Assembly: GCA_900544905.1 (NCBI GenBank)
Contig: UQXF01000072.1
Span: 1-18,611, forward strand
Length of the DNA stretch: 18,611 bases
DNA from: an uncultured Clostridium sp.
GTDB lineage: Bacteria; Bacillota; Clostridia; Lachnospirales; Lachnospiraceae
Reading direction: 5' to 3'
A program made the translations under genes and the position numbers. The notes beneath the pieces were generated by a model, which saw only the letters and a program-made list of their open reading frames with translations, did not search any database and had not been told where the DNA came from. Positions 6,235 to 13,964 of the stretch are shown here, one piece after another (the first letter of the stretch is position 1; each line of letters begins with the position of its first letter).

Positions 6235-8379
6235 TTATAAAATCATGGAAAGCTGAATCCTTTTCCTGTCCAAATCTACACTCAGCACCTTAACCTCTAT
6301 CACATCTCCAACACTCACCACTTCTAATGGATGTTTGATAAACTTTTTATTCGTAATCTGAGAAATGTGAACCAGTCCATCCTGATGCACCCCAATATCC
6401 ACAAACACTCCAAAGTCAATCACATTACGAACAGTTCCCTTTAAAATCATTCCCTCTGTCAAGTCCTTCATCTCCAGGACATCCGTCCGCAAAATCGGCT
6501 TTGGCATCTCGTCCCGAGGGTCCCGCGCCGGCTTTTCCAGCTCCTTGATAATATCATCCAGGGTCACCTCGCCGATTCCCAGTTCCGCTGCCAGCTGGCT
6601 GCGGTTTTTGGCAAGAAGTGATAGTCCAACCAGTCCCTGACTGGAAATATCAGCCAGAGAATATCCCAGCTTCTTCAACAACCTGGTGGCTGCTTCATAG
6701 CTTTCCGGATGAACGCTGGTGGCATCCAGCGGATTCTCACCTCCCTGAATCCTCATAAAGCCTGCGCACTGCTCAAAGGCCTTCGGTCCAAGCTTGGCAA
6801 CCTTTAAAAGCTGCTTACGGTTTGTAAACTTTCCGTTCTCTTCCCTGTAAGTAACTATATTTTTTGCAATCACCTTACTGATACCGGAAACATATTCCAA
6901 CAGGGAAGCCGATGCTGTATTCAGGTCAACCCCTACTTTATTCACACAGTCTTCAACAACTCCGGTTAACGCCTCTCCTAACTTCTTCTGGTTCATGTCA
7001 TGCTGATACTGTCCCACCCCAATGGATTTTGGGTCTATCTTTACCAGTTCTGCCAAAGGGTCCTGTAATCTTCTTGCAATGGACGCCGCACTTCTCTGTC
7101 CTACATCAAAATTAGGAAATTCCTCCGTTGCCAGCTTGCTGGCAGAATATACAGAAGCACCCGCTTCATTTACAATAACGTACTGCACCTTTTCCGGTAT
7201 CTCTTTCAACAGTTCCACAATCACCTGCTCTGACTCACGGGAAGCCGTACCGTTCCCTACTGAAATCAGGGTTATGTTATATTTTTTTATCAGATTATGC
7301 ACAATCCTTTTGGATTCTGCAATCTTCTTCTGGGGCTCTGTCGGAAATATTACAACTGTGTCCAGCACCTTGCCTGTGGCATCCACAACAGCAAGCTTAC
7401 AACCGGTACGAAATGCAGGGTCCCAGCCCAGTACCACCTGTCCGGTTATAGGCGGCTGCATTAAAAGCTGTGTCAGATTCTTTCCAAACACTGAAATAGC
7501 TCCATCCTCTGCTTTTTCCGTCAATTCACTCCGGATTTCTCTTTCGATGGCACCGGCAATCAGTCTCTTATAGCTGTCCTCAATGGCTTCCTTTAACAAA
7601 TCTGTGGTATATGGATTATCCTTTACAATAATTTTCTTCTCCAGATATCCTAATATTCGCTCCTCCGGCGCCGTTATCTTAACAGATAGAAATTTTTCCT
7701 TCTCTCCACGGTTAATTGCCAGCACCCTGTAGCCTGCCGCCTTGCTAACCGGTTCTTCAAATTCATAATACATTTCGTATACAGACTTCGCATCTGCATC
7801 CTTCGCTGTTGTAACAAGTTTCCCTTCCTTCACAGTGATATCACGTATATACGTTCTATACTCCGCATCATCCGATATATTCTCTGCAATTATGTCCAAT
7901 GCGCCTGCAATGGCATCCTCCACTGAGCAGACCTCTTTTTCCTCAGACAAATAAGCCTCTGCCTCTTTATCAATAGACCGGCTCGTCATCTGGAGATAGA
8001 TTATATTGGCAAGTCCCTCCAGTCCCTTTTCTTTTGCAATAGTCGCCCGGGTTCTTCTCTTTTGCTTATAAGGACGGTATAAATCCTCAACAGCCACCAG
8101 GGTCATAGCCTCCCGAATCCGCTTCTCCAGCTCCGGCGTCAGCTTCTCCTGCTCTGTAATACTTGCAATAACCGTTTCCTTGCGTTCCTCAAGATTTCTC
8201 AGATAATTCAACCGTTCATATAAATCGCGCAAAATTTCATCGTTCAGGGAGCCGGTAACCTCCTTGCGGTATCTGGCTATAAATGGAATAGTGGAACCCT
8301 CATCAATCAACCGAATCGTTGCCTCCACCTGACTTACTTTAATTCCTAATTCCTTTGCGATTACTTTTGCAATATCCAT
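6235..8379 (-). CDS. tex: Tex family RNA-binding transcription accessory protein
   Basis: Tex is a multidomain cytosolic nucleic-acid-binding protein, the bacterial relative of eukaryotic Spt6, with loosely defined roles in transcription and RNA turnover. The 714 residues show all expected parts: the N-terminal helical region with IPFIARYRKEVTGSLND (31-47) and the signature DLYRPYKQKRRTRATIA (99-115), a YqgF-type RNase H-fold domain starting VVLGWDPAFRTGCKLA (315-330) with NGTASRE (376-382), helix-hairpin-helix repeats (about 485-560), and a C-terminal S1 domain (about 643-714) with GTVRNVIDFGVFVDIG. It is intact and of normal length. It lies 66 bases after comEB and may be cotranscribed with it; no strong terminator separates them. 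Confidence 0.97.
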   Translation of the reverse strand: MDIAKVIAKELGIKVSQVEATIRLIDEGSTIPFIARYRKEVTGSLNDEILRDLYERLNYLRNLEERKETVIASITEQEKLTPELEKRIREAMTLVAVEDLYRPYKQKRRTRATIAKEKGLEGLANIIYLQMTSRSIDKEAEAYLSEEKEVCSVEDAIAGALDIIAENISDDAEYRTYIRDITVKEGKLVTTAKDADAKSVYEMYYEFEEPVSKAAGYRVLAINRGEKEKFLSVKITAPEERILGYLEKKIIVKDNPYTTDLLKEAIEDSYKRLIAGAIEREIRSELTEKAEDGAISVFGKNLTQLLMQPPITGQVVLGWDPAFRTGCKLAVVDATGKVLDTVVIFPTEPQKKIAESKRIVHNLIKKYNITLISVGNGTASRESEQVIVELLKEIPEKVQYVIVNEAGASVYSASKLATEEFPNFDVGQRSAASIARRLQDPLAELVKIDPKSIGVGQYQHDMNQKKLGEALTGVVEDCVNKVGVDLNTASASLLEYVSGISKVIAKNIVTYREENGKFTNRKQLLKVAKLGPKAFEQCAGFMRIQGGENPLDATSVHPESYEAATRLLKKLGYSLADISSQGLVGLSLLAKNRSQLAAELGIGEVTLDDIIKELEKPARDPRDEMPKPILRTDVLEMKDLTEGMILKGTVRNVIDFGVFVDIGVHQDGLVHISQITNKKFIKHPLEVVSVGDVIEVKVLSVDLDRKRIQLSMIL

Positions 8380-8445
8380 GTTTCTAAAACCTCTGTCTTT
8401 CTTATTTGTATCTATTCTATCATTTCATCTGTCCCATTAGACGGA

Positions 8446-8925
8446 CTACAGGCTCAATTCTATTCTTTGATTCTTTGGCTCAAAGGCGCGGTACGTCACC
8501 CCTGCCATATTAAACATCATTTTGGAAGCAATAGTTGCCTCCGTGTCAGAGTATTTGTCTGACAAATACACAATCTCCTTAATTCCACTTTGGATAATCG
8601 CCTTTGCACACTCATTGCACGGAAACAGGGTGGAATAACAGGTCGCTCCGGCAAGAGAGCCCCCACCATAATTTAATATGGCATTCAGCTCTGCATGACA
8701 GACAAAGAAATATTTATTTTCCAATGGCTTTCCGACTCTTCCCCATGGCATTTCGTCATCATTACAACCAGACGGCATACCATTGTAGCCAACAGATAAA
8801 ATCTTATTATTCTCCCCTACTATACAGGCTCCCACCTGCGTATTCGGGTCCTTGCTGCGCTCTGCTGAAAGCAGGGCAATCCCCATAAAGTACTGGTCCC
8901 AGCTCAAATAATTTTCTCTCTTCAT
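8446..8925 (-). CDS. comEB: Deoxycytidylate deaminase (ComEB-like)
   Basis: This zinc enzyme deaminates dCMP to dUMP, feeding thymidylate synthesis. The 159-residue product has the zinc and proton-shuttle motif H77-A-E79 and the P102-C-N-E-C106 cysteines. It also has the dCMP-deaminase segments DPNTQVGACIV (26-36) and GYNGMPSGCND (46-56), which set it apart from tRNA adenosine deaminases. The ATG at 8925 is chosen over a longer frame beginning at 9000 because GGAGG lies 8 bases upstream and the family N-terminus starts with YLSWDQYFM. The longer frame would also run through the promoter at 8968-8997. Despite the symbol, no competence genes are nearby. Confidence 0.94.
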   Translation of the reverse strand: MKRENYLSWDQYFMGIALLSAERSKDPNTQVGACIVGENNKILSVGYNGMPSGCNDDEMPWGRVGKPLENKYFFVCHAELNAILNYGGGSLAGATCYSTLFPCNECAKAIIQSGIKEIVYLSDKYSDTEATIASKMMFNMAGVTYRAFEPKNQRIELSL

Positions 8926-8967
8926 CCTGTGTACCTCCCAACTTCTACTAATCCAAACATATTTTTT

Positions 8968-8997
8968 ATCATACCACAAAATGATAGCCTGCGTAAA
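8968..8997 (-). promoter_or_regulatory. Promoter upstream of comEB
   Basis: On the minus strand TTTACG (8992-8997) is followed after 18 bases by TATGAT (8968-8973), with an extended -10 TGG directly before it. The -10 box lies about 43 bases upstream of the comEB ATG. The -35 box is a 4-of-6 match, the -10 a 5-of-6 match. The terminator at 9008-9056 lies immediately upstream, which fits a new transcription unit starting here. Confidence 0.65.
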
Positions 8998-9007
8998 CAT
9001 TCTAATT

Positions 9008-9056
9008 AAAAAAATCCAAAGTATACGGGATAACTCCCGTATTTCTTTGGATTTTT
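9008..9056 (-). terminator. Rho-independent terminator after the DUF4190 gene
   Basis: Read on the minus strand a long hairpin forms: an outer 12-bp stem (9010-9021 with 9045-9056), a small internal bulge, an inner 8-bp stem (9023-9030 with 9035-9042) and a 4-base loop, then a run of seven U residues (9008-9014, partly in the stem). It lies 41 bases after the DUF4190 stop codon. The A-rich upstream arm means it could also work weakly on the plus strand, but no gene there needs it. Confidence 0.9.
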
Positions 9057-9097
9057 ACCCTATTCCTATATAAATGACCAATTGAAAAAAACAAAAT

Positions 9098-9388
9098 TTA
9101 CATAGACTGAATAGACTGCATAATCTCCTGGTATTCCGGACTGCTAAAGCCGATTACAAGCATAACAATTGTCAATACCACACCGATAATGGAACAAATC
9201 AAGCCTGCAATAGATAAGCCGGATTTCTTGCCTGTCGCCAATGCAACAATACTGAGTACCAGTCCCACAATACCGAAAATACCGTAGCAGCTACAGCACA
9301 CGATACTCAGGATACCAAACACCAGTGAACAGATTTCCAGTGCCTTGCTCTCCTTCTTTTCTTCAACTACATTGTAATTCTCATCCAT
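9098..9388 (-). CDS. DUF4190-type small membrane protein
   Basis: This is a 96-residue protein with a hydrophilic N-terminus rich in E and K (1-16), a long hydrophobic segment (about 17-50) interrupted by CCSCYG, a GKKSG turn (53-57), a second hydrophobic helix (about 58-81) and a short tail. This layout, with glycine-rich helices and the A-x-x-T-G-K-K-S-G-x-x-x-A-G turn, is typical of DUF4190 proteins. No function is established. It has a strong AAAGGAGG-type ribosome binding site, its own promoter (9450-9478) and its own terminator (9008-9056), so it is a monocistronic unit. Confidence 0.85.
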   Translation of the reverse strand: MDENYNVVEEKKESKALEICSLVFGILSIVCCSCYGIFGIVGLVLSIVALATGKKSGLSIAGLICSIIGVVLTIVMLVIGFSSPEYQEIMQSIQSM

Positions 9389-9449
9389 ATTTTCTCCTCC
9401 TTTTCCTTTTCGTCCTATTCATGCTTATGATTAGAACTCTGGTATTATT

Positions 9450-9478
9450 ATTGTATTCGCAAATCTATTCTTCGTCAA
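9450..9478 (-). promoter_or_regulatory. Sigma-A promoter for the DUF4190 gene
   Basis: On the minus strand TTGACG (9473-9478) and TACAAT (9450-9455) are separated by exactly 17 bases; each matches the consensus at 5 of 6 positions. The -10 box is about 62 bases upstream of the DUF4190 ATG. The gap from 9389 to 9510 holds this promoter and leader and no clear terminator for the DUF1294 gene. Confidence 0.8.
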
Positions 9479-9510
9479 CCAGTTTTTTTGATTCGACAGT
9501 CTAATCCGGC

Positions 9511-9762
9511 TTATACAATATATACCCAGAATAAAATATGTGCCATCAAAAAACAGGGCACTCCAATTTTAAACTGTAAATGTCTTGTTTTATGGTGAAA
9601 TACATGCATTCCTAAGAATGCTCCCAACGCTCCGCCAAACACGGCAATACCCAGAAGCGTTTTTTCCGGAATCCGCCACAGTCCCCTGACTGCCCTTCTT
9701 TTGTCCACACCATAAACAATAAACGCTATAATATTAATGATTATATAATATACAGAAATCAG
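9511..9762 (-). CDS. DUF1294 family small membrane protein, non-AUG start
   Basis: The conserved core DKRRAVRGLWRIPEKTLL, followed by GGALGAFLGMHVFHHKT and FKIGVP, identifies a DUF1294 protein of unknown function. Family members begin with a membrane helix ending in YGxDKxxA. That helix (ISVYYIIINIIAFIVYG) is encoded here in frame, but no ATG, GTG or TTG precedes it. The only standard start, GTG at 9708, would delete the helix and has no ribosome binding site. A CTG at 9762 lies 10 bases after AGGAG and would give 83 residues; the ATT next to it is another option. The upstream in-frame stop is only a few codons away, inside the lysC end. Start choice is inference; the gene could also be mutated at its start. 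Confidence 0.6.
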   Translation of the reverse strand: MISVYYIIINIIAFIVYGVDKRRAVRGLWRIPEKTLLGIAVFGGALGAFLGMHVFHHKTRHLQFKIGVPCFLMAHILFWVYIV

Positions 9763-9764
9763 CT

Positions 9765-10238
9765 CTAATTGTCTCCTAAACCAAACTTTTCATGTACTGC
9801 ATTCATCGCCTTTTCGGTATATTTTTCATCAATCAATACAGAAACACGGATTTCAGATGTGGAAATCATCTTAATATTGATTCCCTCATCATATAATGCT
9901 TCAAACATCTTTGCAGCAACACCGGCATTGCTCATCATACCGGCACCAACTATTGAAACCTTTGCCACGTTCTTCTCTACATCAATTTTTTCATACTCAT
10001 GGAAATGTCTCTCGATAATCTCCACTGCTTCATCCGCATTCTCAACAGCAACCGTAAAGGAAATATCCTTTGTGCTGTCACGTCCTACAGACTGTAAAAT
10101 CATATCTACATTGATATTGTGTCTTGCCAGATGATTGAATAATCTAAATGCCACACCCGGCTCATCCTTTAATCCGATTAACGCAACTCTTGCTGCATCC
10201 TTATCTGCCGCTACTCCGCTAACAAGCATTTTCTCCAT
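9765..10238 (-). CDS. lysC: Probable internal start: aspartokinase beta (regulatory) subunit
   Basis: Within lysC an in-frame ATG at 10238 (codon 245) is preceded by a perfect AAGGAGG (10247-10253) with 8-base spacing, better placed than the site of the full gene. Translation from here would give a 157-residue protein consisting only of the two ACT domains. Bacillus subtilis aspartokinase II is known to be made as alpha and beta subunits from one gene by internal initiation at almost the same place, so the same mechanism is likely. The protein product itself is inferred. Confidence 0.7.
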   Translation of the reverse strand: MEKMLVSGVAADKDAARVALIGLKDEPGVAFRLFNHLARHNINVDMILQSVGRDSTKDISFTVAVENADEAVEIIERHFHEYEKIDVEKNVAKVSIVGAGMMSNAGVAAKMFEALYDEGINIKMISTSEIRVSVLIDEKYTEKAMNAVHEKFGLGDN

Positions 10239-10970
10239 TTTTGCATCCTCCTTAACAACGGTACCTTCTGAAGTATTAAGACTAGAGCGAACAACTAACT
10301 GTACACCCTGCTTCTTTGCCAATTCTACTGAACGATTATGCAATACACCTGCGCCCAGGGTTGCAAGCTCTAACATCTCATCATATGTGATTTGGTCAAG
10401 CTTTCTTGCATTTGGAACCTTACGTGGGTCTGCCGTAAAGACTCCGTCCACATCTGTATAAATCTCACAGGCATCCGCATTTAATGCTGCAGCAAGCGCC
10501 ACTGCTGTTGTGTCCGAGCCACCACGCCCCAGAGTTGTATAGTCATCAAACTTGTTAATCCCCTGAAAACCTGTTACAATTACAATCTTCCTCTGGTCAA
10601 GCTCATGACGGATTCTCTCACTGTCGATTCTTTTGAGCCTTGCATTTCCATATACAGAGGTGGTATGCATAGCCACCTGGAATGCATTTAACGAAATGGC
10701 TGGAACTCCTAAATTGTTCATCACCATACCCATTAAAGCAACTGACATCTGCTCACCAATGGTGTAAAGCATATCCATCTCCCGTTTCGGCGGATTGGGA
10801 TTCATGTCTTTTGCCATATCAATCAATTCATCTGTGTATTTACCCATAGCAGATAATACAACTACTACATCGTTACCCTTCTTGTAGTCTTCGATACATC
10901 TGTTTGCAACATTATACATTCTCTCTTTATTTGCAACGGAAGTACCACCGAACTTCTTTACGATTAACAT
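9765..10970 (-). CDS. lysC: Aspartokinase
   Basis: This enzyme phosphorylates aspartate in the first step of lysine, threonine and methionine synthesis. The 401-residue product has the N-terminal KKFGGTS (5-11), the nucleotide-binding TLGRGGSDTTAVALA (146-160), DVDGVFTADPR (173-183) and two C-terminal ACT domains (about 262-330 and 337-400). This is the monofunctional aspartokinase layout regulated by lysine alone or with threonine. The ATG at 10970 has AGGAGG 11 bases upstream. It follows the ApgM-like gene by 45 bases and sits in a hom / ApgM-like / lysC run, so threonine synthesis is the likely shared theme. A second start inside the gene is described separately. Confidence 0.97.
   Translation of the reverse strand: MLIVKKFGGTSVANKERMYNVANRCIEDYKKGNDVVVVLSAMGKYTDELIDMAKDMNPNPPKREMDMLYTIGEQMSVALMGMVMNNLGVPAISLNAFQVAMHTTSVYGNARLKRIDSERIRHELDQRKIVIVTGFQGINKFDDYTTLGRGGSDTTAVALAAALNADACEIYTDVDGVFTADPRKVPNARKLDQITYDEMLELATLGAGVLHNRSVELAKKQGVQLVVRSSLNTSEGTVVKEDAKMEKMLVSGVAADKDAARVALIGLKDEPGVAFRLFNHLARHNINVDMILQSVGRDSTKDISFTVAVENADEAVEIIERHFHEYEKIDVEKNVAKVSIVGAGMMSNAGVAAKMFEALYDEGINIKMISTSEIRVSVLIDEKYTEKAMNAVHEKFGLGDN
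10247..10253 (-). promoter_or_regulatory. Internal ribosome binding site in lysC
   Basis: AAGGAGG on the minus strand, 8 bases before the in-frame ATG at 10236-10238. It is a full-strength Shine-Dalgarno sequence inside a coding region, overlapping Lys-Glu-Asp codons, and is placed to start the ACT-domain subunit. Confidence 0.7.
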
Positions 10971-11015
10971 TTGATTTGCTTCCTCCTACCTGTTTAAGTT
11001 ACCTAGCCTAATTTA

Positions 11016-12224
11016 CTACTTTTCAAACAAATGGTCAATAATTTTATAGCCATTTTCGATATAAACGCCTGATTTTTTTGCATCCTTTTCATTATAAAGC
11101 AAATCTGAAGTCTTTTTGTCTGTGCTGTCATACAATAAAAACGGAACCGGCTCCCCTACATGGGTGCGGAGACAGATTGGTGTCGGATGGTCCGGTAAAA
11201 CCAGCAGACGGAACTCTTCGCCTCTCGCCTCTAACTGCTCCTTTACCACCCGGATTACCTTCTTATCCAAATACTCCACAGCCAGAAGCTTTCTCTCCAT
11301 GCTTCCCTGATGTCCCATCTCGTCCGGTGCTTCCACATGAATATATGCAAAGTCATACCCGTCATTACAGAGTGCGTTGACCGCCGCCATGGCTTTTCCC
11401 TCATAATTCGTGTGAAGACCACCGTTTGCTCCTTCTACTTCTATCACCTTCATTCCGGCACCTACTGCAATTCCCTTTAACAAATCGACTGCCGAAATCA
11501 TGACTCCCTTTTTACCATTCTTCTCCTCAAAGCCGGAAAGGGCAGGACGGGTACCCGCACCCCAGAACCATAAAGAATTGGCAGGATTTAGCCCCCTCTT
11601 CTTTCTCTCTTCATTAATCGGATGGTTTGCCAGAATGGAATAACTCTTTTCCATCATTTCACGGAGCACCTTATCCTCCGGAAGATATTCTCCAATGGTT
11701 TTCCCTAAAATATCGTGGGGCGGTGTAAGCGGTAAAACCGTGCCATTCTCCCATATTGTCAGATGGCGGTAGCTTGTACCCACATAGAATTTATACCCGG
11801 CGTATTCCTTTTCCAAAACATCACTGACTGCCTTCAAAAGCACCGCTGCATCCTCTGTAGAAATCTCAGAGGAGCTATGGTCAATTATGGTCTTATCGCC
11901 ATAATCCGCCTCTTCCTCGCTGACCGTTACAATATTACAGCGAAAAGAAATATCGGTAGGTTTCATATCCACTCCGATTGACAACGCCTCCAGCGGCGAG
12001 CGTCCCGAATAATATTTCTTTGGATTATACCCGATTACGGATAAATTGGCGGTGTCACTTCCAGGGCTCATCCCCTCCGGTACCGTTAAAACCATCCCTA
12101 TCTCCGATTCCTTTGCCAGTGCGTCCAGAGTTGGTGTGTCTGCATGTTCAATTATGGTTTCATTCCCAATTTCTTCAATGGGATAATCAGCCATTCCATC
12201 ACCTAAAACAATTACATATTTCAT
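11016..12224 (-). CDS. apgM: ApgM-family phosphoglycerate mutase-like protein, probable homoserine kinase
   Basis: The 402-residue protein belongs to the alkaline-phosphatase-like metalloenzyme superfamily, in the archaeal-type cofactor-independent phosphoglycerate mutase branch. Metal and catalytic residues are visible: D9 in VLGDGMAD, S56-D57 in PGSDTANLSVIGYNP, D301 and H305 in EAPDEMGH, D345-H346 in LPDH, and H355. WFWGAGTRP (219-227) is also typical of the branch. A bacterial subgroup has been proposed to be a homoserine kinase because it sits beside hom and thr genes in genomes lacking thrB. That context holds here: hom ends 17 bases upstream and lysC follows 45 bases downstream. The phosphomutase call is from family; the homoserine kinase role is inference from context. 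Confidence 0.88.
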   Translation of the reverse strand: MKYVIVLGDGMADYPIEEIGNETIIEHADTPTLDALAKESEIGMVLTVPEGMSPGSDTANLSVIGYNPKKYYSGRSPLEALSIGVDMKPTDISFRCNIVTVSEEEADYGDKTIIDHSSSEISTEDAAVLLKAVSDVLEKEYAGYKFYVGTSYRHLTIWENGTVLPLTPPHDILGKTIGEYLPEDKVLREMMEKSYSILANHPINEERKKRGLNPANSLWFWGAGTRPALSGFEEKNGKKGVMISAVDLLKGIAVGAGMKVIEVEGANGGLHTNYEGKAMAAVNALCNDGYDFAYIHVEAPDEMGHQGSMERKLLAVEYLDKKVIRVVKEQLEARGEEFRLLVLPDHPTPICLRTHVGEPVPFLLYDSTDKKTSDLLYNEKDAKKSGVYIENGYKIIDHLFEK

Positions 12225-12241
12225 GCCTCTATCTCCCTCAG

Positions 12242-13465
12242 TTAAAAATCTACACGAATTACACTATACACATCCTCAAAGCCTGCAATGTGCTCTGCAA
12301 AGTCTCCCTCCCGCATCGGCTTTGTAATAAATGCGAGTTCGTCCTTTACATCCGGTGCCTTTACATACAACACATCACCAAAAGCATTTTTAATGCTGAA
12401 CATCTGGTCATCATCCAGACCTTTATCCTTCATGCGGACAAAAAACTTATTCTGGAAATCCTCAAAAGCGCCAAGACTGGTCTTTCTCTCCTCCCAGATT
12501 GTCATTATATTGGTGTGCATATGCTTTACTGCGTCCACCACATCCGAAACCACTGCGCTTGCAGTAGGAAGCTTGCCGGCTCCTCTGCCATAAAACATCA
12601 CATCATCCAACACATTGCCGTGTACAAATATTCCGTTAAATACGCCATTTACTCCGATTAGCGGATGATTTTGTCCAATCATCACCGGTGCAACCATGGA
12701 GTAGAAGGTATCATTTACTTTTTTGCTGGTTCCAAGAAGCTTAATTGACGCCTTCAAAGCTCTGGCATACTGGAAATCCTCCTTCGTAATCTTCGTAATT
12801 CCCTCTGTGTGGATTTCTTCGTAGTCTACCTGGGCGCCAGCCACTAAAGAGGTAAGAATCGCAATCTTGCGGCAGGCATCGTACCCTTCCACATCAGCCT
12901 CCGGATTTCTCTCTGCATATCCCTTTTCCTGGGCATCCTTTAACACATCCTCAAAAGCAGAACCCTTCTCTGCCATTTCCGTCAGAATATAATTCGTAGT
13001 ACCATTTAAAATACCCGTAATTTCCGTAATCTCATCTGCGGTCAGAGAGCTGTTTAACGGACGGATAATCGGAATACCTCCGCCAACAGAAGCCTCAAAC
13101 AGATAGTTAAGCTTCCGCTCCTTTGCAATGGCAAGCAGTTCAGCCCCATGCTTTGCCACCAGCTCTTTGTTAGAGGTACATACACTCTTTCCTGCCAGCA
13201 GCGCCTGCTTGGTGAAAGTATATGCCGGCTCCACACCGCCCATTACCTCGACTACAATATCCACCTCTGAATCCTTCAGAATAATATCATAATCATGTAC
13301 CAGAATCTCCTGTATCGGGTCGCCCTCAAAATCTCTCAAATCAAGAACGTATTTTACATTGATTTCCTTGCCGGCTCTCTTATTAATACTGTCATGGTTG
13401 GTATTAATTACTTCCACCACACCTGACCCTACTGTACCATAACCTAACACTGCAATATTAACCAT
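12242..13465 (-). CDS. hom: Homoserine dehydrogenase
   Basis: This enzyme reduces aspartate semialdehyde to homoserine with NAD(P)H, the branch point toward threonine and methionine. The 407 residues include the Rossmann motif GYGTVGSG (8-15), SNKELVAKHG (98-107), GILNGTTNYIL (151-161), the signature GYAERNPEADVEGYDACRK (182-200) with the catalytic lysine near its end, and FYGRGAGKLPTASAVVSD (291-308). The last about 65 residues (from FFVRMKD) look like the usual C-terminal ACT regulatory domain. AAAGGAGG lies 5 bases before the ATG. It follows cheW by 30 bases and precedes the ApgM-like gene by 17 bases. Confidence 0.97.
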   Translation of the reverse strand: MVNIAVLGYGTVGSGVVEVINTNHDSINKRAGKEINVKYVLDLRDFEGDPIQEILVHDYDIILKDSEVDIVVEVMGGVEPAYTFTKQALLAGKSVCTSNKELVAKHGAELLAIAKERKLNYLFEASVGGGIPIIRPLNSSLTADEITEITGILNGTTNYILTEMAEKGSAFEDVLKDAQEKGYAERNPEADVEGYDACRKIAILTSLVAGAQVDYEEIHTEGITKITKEDFQYARALKASIKLLGTSKKVNDTFYSMVAPVMIGQNHPLIGVNGVFNGIFVHGNVLDDVMFYGRGAGKLPTASAVVSDVVDAVKHMHTNIMTIWEERKTSLGAFEDFQNKFFVRMKDKGLDDDQMFSIKNAFGDVLYVKAPDVKDELAFITKPMREGDFAEHIAGFEDVYSVIRVDF

Positions 13466-13495
13466 ATTTACCTCCTTTATCCTACTGCTTCTGCT

Positions 13496-13960
13496 TTATT
13501 TGTTATCCTCAATCATCTGGTTTAAGGCATCTCTGGTCTCCTCCGACAACACCTCATCCACACTAATTGCAATGATAATATCATCTTCTATATGTAAAAC
13601 CTCTTCCATAAATGCTGTCTCGTCATTCGACGCGATGAACGGCATCCGGTTAATCTTTCCCGGCTGCATTTCTTCTATGGAAATCACTGCATCCACCTCA
13701 TATGCCAATGCAGTGCCGGAGCTGTTTGTAATCAACAGGCTCTTCTCCGGATTATCAATCCTCCGCTCCATTCCGAAGCGTTCCCGCAGACTATACACCG
13801 GAATAACCTCTCCCCGCAGGTTTATTATCCCCTTCACTCCTGCCGGAGCATTCGGAACCGGAATAATATGATAATCCTGCTCAATTCCATTGATAAACAT
13901 TAAATTCATTCCATATTTCTGCTCACCAAGCTGAAAAATAACATACTTAAATTCCTCCAT
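13496..13960 (-). CDS. Lone CheW-like domain protein
   Basis: The 154-residue product is a single CheW domain: KYVIFQLGEQKYGMNLMFI (5-23), then VPNAPAGVKGIINLRGEV (35-52) with the diagnostic NLRG, and VYSLRERFGM (55-64), ending with an acidic region and a short helix. CheW proteins couple methyl-accepting receptors to the CheA kinase at the membrane. No CheA, CheY or receptor gene is present in this window, so the partner is unknown. The ATG lies 4 bases after the prfB stop codon and its ribosome binding site overlaps that stop, so it is coupled to prfB. It may serve chemotaxis or another signalling complex. Confidence 0.93.
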   Translation of the reverse strand: MEEFKYVIFQLGEQKYGMNLMFINGIEQDYHIIPVPNAPAGVKGIINLRGEVIPVYSLRERFGMERRIDNPEKSLLITNSSGTALAYEVDAVISIEEMQPGKINRMPFIASNDETAFMEEVLHIEDDIIIAISVDEVLSEETRDALNQMIEDNK

Positions 13961-13964
13961 ACCC

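Noticed and set aside
7022..7573. Plus-strand open frame of 183 codons opposite tex
   Set aside because: Shadow of the tex YqgF region; serine- and threonine-rich translation with no recognisable motif.
9480..9510. Terminator for the lysC-DUF1294 transcript
   Set aside because: A run of A/T and a 4-bp imperfect stem are present, but the pairing is too weak to call.
11978..12661. Plus-strand open frame of 227 codons
   Set aside because: It lies opposite hom and the ApgM-like gene, both with full family motifs, has no ribosome binding site, and its translation has low-complexity, non-protein-like composition.
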